Source: Actinomycetes bacterium
GTDB taxonomy: Bacteria; Actinomycetota; Acidimicrobiia; Acidimicrobiales; RAAP-2
Assembly (NCBI GenBank): GCA_021777285.1
Contig: JAJYDR010000054.1
Location: 4,118 to 13,846 of the forward strand
DNA: 9,729 nucleotides
Direction of reading: 5' to 3'
The notes beneath the pieces are model-generated. The model had not been told where the DNA came from, made no database searches, and saw nothing but the letters and a program-made list of their open reading frames with translations. The translations under genes were made by a program, and so were the position numbers. Below are positions 6,815 to 9,729 of the stretch, in pieces (the first letter of the stretch is position 1; the number at the start of each line of letters is the position of its first letter).

Positions 6815-7327
6815 TCACGGGACGAAGCGCTCGACCACGTCGTAGTGGGCTAGCCCCACCGGGCGGTCGTCGGGCAGCGACAACACATAGGCACCGGCCA
6901 ACGGGTAGTGGCCGTGGCGCAGGTCCTTCGGGGCGCTGCGCGCGAGACCGAGCACCAGTTCGAGGACCGTCGGGTTGTGCGCGACGACGAGCAACGACGT
7001 CGTGACGGGGTCGATCGCCGCGAGTTCGATCAAGGCGTCCTCGGCCGAGACGTCGCGCGCGCCGTTGTAGATCAGGCCACTGAACTCGTGGTGCGCGACG
7101 AAGCCCGTCCCGTCAAAGGCGAGCGCGAAGGTCTCGCGAGTTCGAGCGGCCGAACTGACGAGCGCGGTAGTAGGCCCGTAGGCGCCGAGAGAGTTGGGGT
7201 CACTCGCCCACGCTCGTAACACGGCGCATTGGTCGCGGCCGCGTTCGGCGAGCACACGGTCGATGTCTCGACCACCCGGCTCACCGGGGACGGCCTTGGC
7301 GTGACGCACAACGGTCAGATAGCGCAC
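6815..7327 (-). CDS. SixA-type histidine phosphatase family protein
   Basis: With the GTG at 7327 the product is 170 residues starting MRYLTVVRHAKA, the normal SixA beginning. Phosphoglycerate-mutase-fold catalytic residues are visible: R8-H9 (RHA), R62 in SSAARTRET, E81 and H117 in VVAHNPT. H9 would form the phosphohistidine intermediate. SixA relatives remove phosphate from histidine phosphotransfer proteins or small molecules; the substrate here is unknown, and no HPt domain is encoded nearby. An in-frame GTG at 7381 would add 18 residues that do not look like the family. Neither start has a good ribosome site. The gene follows recR on the same strand (67 nt gap, or 13 nt with the longer start), so it probably belongs to the dnaX-recR transcript. 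Confidence 0.85.
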   Translation of the reverse strand: MRYLTVVRHAKAVPGEPGGRDIDRVLAERGRDQCAVLRAWASDPNSLGAYGPTTALVSSAARTRETFALAFDGTGFVAHHEFSGLIYNGARDVSAEDALIELAAIDPVTTSLLVVAHNPTVLELVLGLARSAPKDLRHGHYPLAGAYVLSLPDDRPVGLAHYDVVERFVP

Positions 7328-7394
7328 ACCACCAGTCTGTCGGATGTTGGGGTCACCCGCTGAGCGCGTGCGACGGCCCACGATAATGCGTCGG

Positions 7395-7997
7395 CTAGTC
7401 GCCGAGTACGTGGCGGCCGTCGATCGCCCGGCCGAGCGTCAGGTCATCGGCGAACTCGAGGTCGCCGCCCACTGGCAGGCCACTCGCGGGCTGTGAGACG
7501 ACGAGACCCGGGACCTTCAACAGACGGCTGAGGTACATAGCGGTGGCGTCACCCTCCACGTTGGAGTTGAAACACAGGATGACCTCCTTCACGGGACCGT
7601 TCAGGCGCTGGACCAGTTCTTGGATCCGGAGTCGATCGGGCGTGACGCCTTCGAGTGGATTGAGCACGCCGTGCAACACGTGATAGGTCCCGTGGAAGGC
7701 GCCCGAGCGTTCGACCGCGACGACGTCGGGCGGGCTCTCGACGACGCACACGATCGTCTGATCACGGCGCGTGTCGGCGCAGATCGGGCAGAGTCCGCCG
7801 ACCTCGGCGATGTTGCAACAGCGTTCACAGAAGGAGAGCTTGGACTTCATGTCATCGAGCGAACGGGCGAGACGAACCACGTCCTCGGCCGGCTGGCGCA
7901 TGAGCCAGAAGGCGATGCGCTGGGCCGACTTCGGTCCGACTCCGGGAAAACGGCCGAGCTCGTCGACGACCGCCTGGAGCGGTGGCGGGTAGTTCAC
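7395..7997 (-). CDS. recR: Recombination mediator protein RecR
   Basis: The protein has 200 residues, the usual RecR length. The N-terminus has a helix-hairpin-helix (GRFPGVGPKSAQRIAF, 15-30). A zinc finger uses C57, C60, C70 and C73 (CERC...CPIC). The Toprim domain (about 81-175) begins VVESPPDVVAVE and contains FNSNVEGDATA (143-153), where many RecRs have TNPTVEGEATA. The Walker-B-like C-terminal segment is LEFADDLTLGRAI (180-192). With RecO and RecF it loads RecA at gaps and stalled forks. The start is a GTG at 7997 with GAGGAG 5 nt upstream. It overlaps the dnaX stop as GTGA, so it is translationally coupled to dnaX. The ybaB/ebfC gene that often sits between dnaX and recR is absent. Confidence 0.97.
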   Translation of the reverse strand: MNYPPPLQAVVDELGRFPGVGPKSAQRIAFWLMRQPAEDVVRLARSLDDMKSKLSFCERCCNIAEVGGLCPICADTRRDQTIVCVVESPPDVVAVERSGAFHGTYHVLHGVLNPLEGVTPDRLRIQELVQRLNGPVKEVILCFNSNVEGDATAMYLSRLLKVPGLVVSQPASGLPVGGDLEFADDLTLGRAIDGRHVLGD

Positions 7998-9697
7998 GAA
8001 ATCTCCTCGGCTCCGGGGAACATCTCGGTGATGAGATGATCGGCCACTGAATCGACCACGACGACCGGGTCATCGTCATTGACGATCACTTCCTCGTCTA
8101 CCGGCGCCGGTGTCCGGGGACGCGACCGCGTCGGGCTGGGCGCGGGCGACGTCGGCAGGGTGGCGTCAACCTCCCAGACCACGTCAACCGCAGCGTGGAA
8201 CTCGTGCTCGAGGGCACCGCGCAGGCCCTGTTGGATCCGGTCGGTGTTCTGTCGCAACTCTTCGGTGGCCACCACGAGCACGAGTCGTGTGCCATCGAAA
8301 GACCGCACATGGGCGCTTCGCAACAAGAGCTGTGCCGCGCGCGACGTGCGCGGCACCACCTTGGTGAGGAAACGTTCCCGCAGCGATTCGGGGTCTTCGT
8401 CTGGCACCACCCGGCTGTCAGACGCCGGAGGAGCGGTCACCGCCGGCGACGGCGTCGGAATCGGCGGGGGTGGAGTCGCGGTCCGTGGCGCTGGTTCCCG
8501 CTTCACCGTTGTGGCCGCGCCGATCGGTGGCAGTGATGGTGCGGGCGGCGGAGGGGGTGGGGTCGTGCGGTTGGCACCACGTTCCAGTCGCGTAAGCCGC
8601 TCATCGAGTGCCTCGATGGAGTGATCGAGGTCGGGGCGGGCGAGGCGCACCAGCACGACCTCGAGGACGACGACCTTGTCGGGGGCACTCTTCATCTCGC
8701 GCATCGCACGCCCAACTGTCTCGAGGATCCGCACCGTTCGCGCGAGTCCAAGCCGGGTCCCCCAGTCGACGAGCCGCTGGCGGTCCGTGTCGACGGCGTC
8801 GGCGACGTCGGGGGCGACTTGGAGGAGGAAGACCTGGCGAACGTCACTCACGAAACTCTCGGCGACCTGTTCCGGGTCCCACCCCTCGCGCAGGAGCAGC
8901 GCCAACGAGCGAATTGCCGCGGCCGTGTCCCCGCGCTCGAGTGCGTCTAACAGGTCGTCGAATCGGGGCTGGGTGTCGACGAGCGAACCCGTCGCGATCA
9001 GCTGGTCGAGGGCGCTCAGCGCGTCGCGCGCGGAACCCCGTCCCAGCCGCACGGCGGCCTCGATCGTCCCCTCGTCGACGTCGAGGCCCGCGGCACCCTG
9101 GACATCGTGCAGCAAGGTCGACAGCGTGTCGCCGGCGATGAGTCGGAACTCGAGGTGCTGGGTCCTCGATCGGATCGTCGCCAGCACCTTGTGCGGATCG
9201 GTCGTCGCCAGCACGAACACCACGTGCGACGGTGGTTCCTCGAGCGTCTTCAAGAGTGCTGCCGACGCCGACTTGGAGAGCTGGTGGACCTCGTCGACGA
9301 TGTAGACCTTCCAGCGCCCCGGGGTCCCGTGCCACGCACCCGCGGTGATCTCACGAACGTCGTCGACGCCGTTGTTCGACGCGGCGTCGAGCTCCACGAC
9401 GTCAAGGGACGACCCTTTGGTGATGGCGACGCAACTCGCGCACTCGTTGCACGCGTCGCCATCGAGGGGATGCTCACAGTTCAACGCCTTCGCCAAGATG
9501 CGAGCGGTCGTCGTCTTGCCGGTGCCGCGCGGTCCCGAGAAGAGGTACGCGTGCACGATGCGGCCATTGCGCGTCGCCCCCTGCAACGCCCGCACCACGT
9601 GGTCCTGGCCACGGAGCTCAGCGAATCGACCCGGTCGGAACCGCCGGTAGAGGGCGGTGACCCCGTCGAGCGAGGTGGGCGTTTTCGCGTCGGTCAT
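7994..9697 (-). CDS. dnaX: DNA polymerase III subunit gamma/tau
   Basis: The protein has 567 residues. Domain I-II is the AAA+ clamp-loader ATPase: Walker A GPRGTGKT (55-62), a zinc module with C74, C83, C86 and C89, Walker B VYIVDEVH (131-138), sensor 1 around TTDPHK (165-170), the SRT arginine region near R178, and sensor 2 GSARDALSALDQ (221-232). Domain III runs to about 365. A Pro-rich low-complexity linker (about 378-428) joins a C-terminal domain (about 435-512) and an acidic tail. It loads the sliding clamp and organises the replisome. The ATG at 9697 is chosen; an in-frame TTG at 9703 adds two residues. No ribosome site is clear, but TAGCAT lies 6 nt upstream, so the transcript may be leaderless. 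It is the first gene of the dnaX-recR-phosphatase block. I see no A-rich slippery site for a short gamma form. Confidence 0.97.
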   Translation of the reverse strand: MTDAKTPTSLDGVTALYRRFRPGRFAELRGQDHVVRALQGATRNGRIVHAYLFSGPRGTGKTTTARILAKALNCEHPLDGDACNECASCVAITKGSSLDVVELDAASNNGVDDVREITAGAWHGTPGRWKVYIVDEVHQLSKSASAALLKTLEEPPSHVVFVLATTDPHKVLATIRSRTQHLEFRLIAGDTLSTLLHDVQGAAGLDVDEGTIEAAVRLGRGSARDALSALDQLIATGSLVDTQPRFDDLLDALERGDTAAAIRSLALLLREGWDPEQVAESFVSDVRQVFLLQVAPDVADAVDTDRQRLVDWGTRLGLARTVRILETVGRAMREMKSAPDKVVVLEVVLVRLARPDLDHSIEALDERLTRLERGANRTTPPPPPPAPSLPPIGAATTVKREPAPRTATPPPPIPTPSPAVTAPPASDSRVVPDEDPESLRERFLTKVVPRTSRAAQLLLRSAHVRSFDGTRLVLVVATEELRQNTDRIQQGLRGALEHEFHAAVDVVWEVDATLPTSPAPSPTRSRPRTPAPVDEEVIVNDDDPVVVVDSVADHLITEMFPGAEEIS

Positions 9698-9703
9698 TCC
9701 CAA

Positions 9704-9709
9704 ATGCTA
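9704..9709 (-). promoter_or_regulatory. Possible -10 element for leaderless dnaX transcription
   Basis: TAGCAT on the minus strand fits the actinobacterial -10 pattern TANNNT and ends 6 nt before the dnaX ATG at 9697, the spacing seen when transcription starts at the start codon. Any -35 would lie mostly beyond the window edge. Confidence 0.28.
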
Positions 9710-9711
9710 AT

Positions 9712-9729
9712 GGGGGCCTGTTCGAGGCC
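9712..9729 (-). ncRNA. ffs: Possible 3' end of SRP (4.5S) RNA gene, cut by window edge
   Basis: The minus strand reads ggcctcgaacaggccccc. Bacterial 4.5S RNAs begin near GGGGGC-CUGUU and end with the complementary ...CAGG-CCCCC, and from memory ffs lies directly upstream of dnaX in mycobacteria and relatives. The match covers only about 12 bases. The conserved GNRA tetraloop and GGAAGC-AGCC region would lie outside the window. The same bases also form a 5-bp hairpin (GGCCT/AGGCC), so this is suggestive only. A start on the plus strand cannot be excluded. Confidence 0.25.

Noticed and set aside
8430..8580. Programmed frameshift site producing a short gamma form of DnaX
   Set aside because: The Pro-rich linker has C runs but no A-AAA-AAG-type slippery sequence with a following structure that I can see.
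8608..9305. Long plus-strand frames opposite dnaX
   Set aside because: Arg/Ser/Ala-rich shadows of the dnaX coding sequence.
9700..9729. tRNA gene at the right edge, from TTCGAG
   Set aside because: The bases around TTCGAG pair as a 5-bp stem with a 5-nt loop, not the 7-nt T loop of a tRNA, and no acceptor or anticodon arm fits before dnaX.

Overview
The window is a 9.7 kb piece of a GC-rich bacterial chromosome. Gene content and style suggest an actinomycete-type organism (Actinomycetota): GTG starts, a dnaX-recR block, a thiolase resembling mycobacterial FadA4 and a NarL-type two-component pair. An Acidimicrobiia-like lineage is possible but is only my inference. I see no mobile element, CRISPR array or complete RNA gene.

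Left third (1-3149, minus strand): a two-gene redox operon. A nine-helix membrane iron-sulfur protein of the NapH/NosR type is followed 9 nt later by a flavoprotein that joins an N-terminal two-cluster ferredoxin to a GltD-like NAD(P)H:FAD oxidoreductase (AegA-like layout). The flavoprotein runs off the left edge. Together they look able to move electrons between NAD(P)H and the membrane quinone pool or an unknown partner.

3150-3454: a 305-bp divergent intergenic region, AT-rich on its left side and dense in dyads. It holds two possible promoters that share one -35 element, repeated TAC-N4-GTA / TWAGTAG motifs around the redox-operon promoter, a perfect 14-bp palindrome, and a cluster of five GGTRCG hexamers upstream of the regulator gene.

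3455-5600 (plus strand): a NarL/FixJ response regulator overlapping a four-helix, PAS-containing HisKA_3 histidine kinase by 17 nt. Divergent placement suggests that this pair controls the redox operon. 5635-6813 (plus strand): an acetyl-CoA acetyltransferase with all catalytic residues.

6815-9697 (minus strand): dnaX (clamp-loader subunit), recR overlapping it by 4 nt with no ybaB/ebfC gene between them, and a SixA-type histidine phosphatase whose stop lies 1 nt from the thiolase stop. The last 18 bp, upstream of dnaX, look like one end of an SRP (4.5S) RNA gene, but too little is present to be sure.
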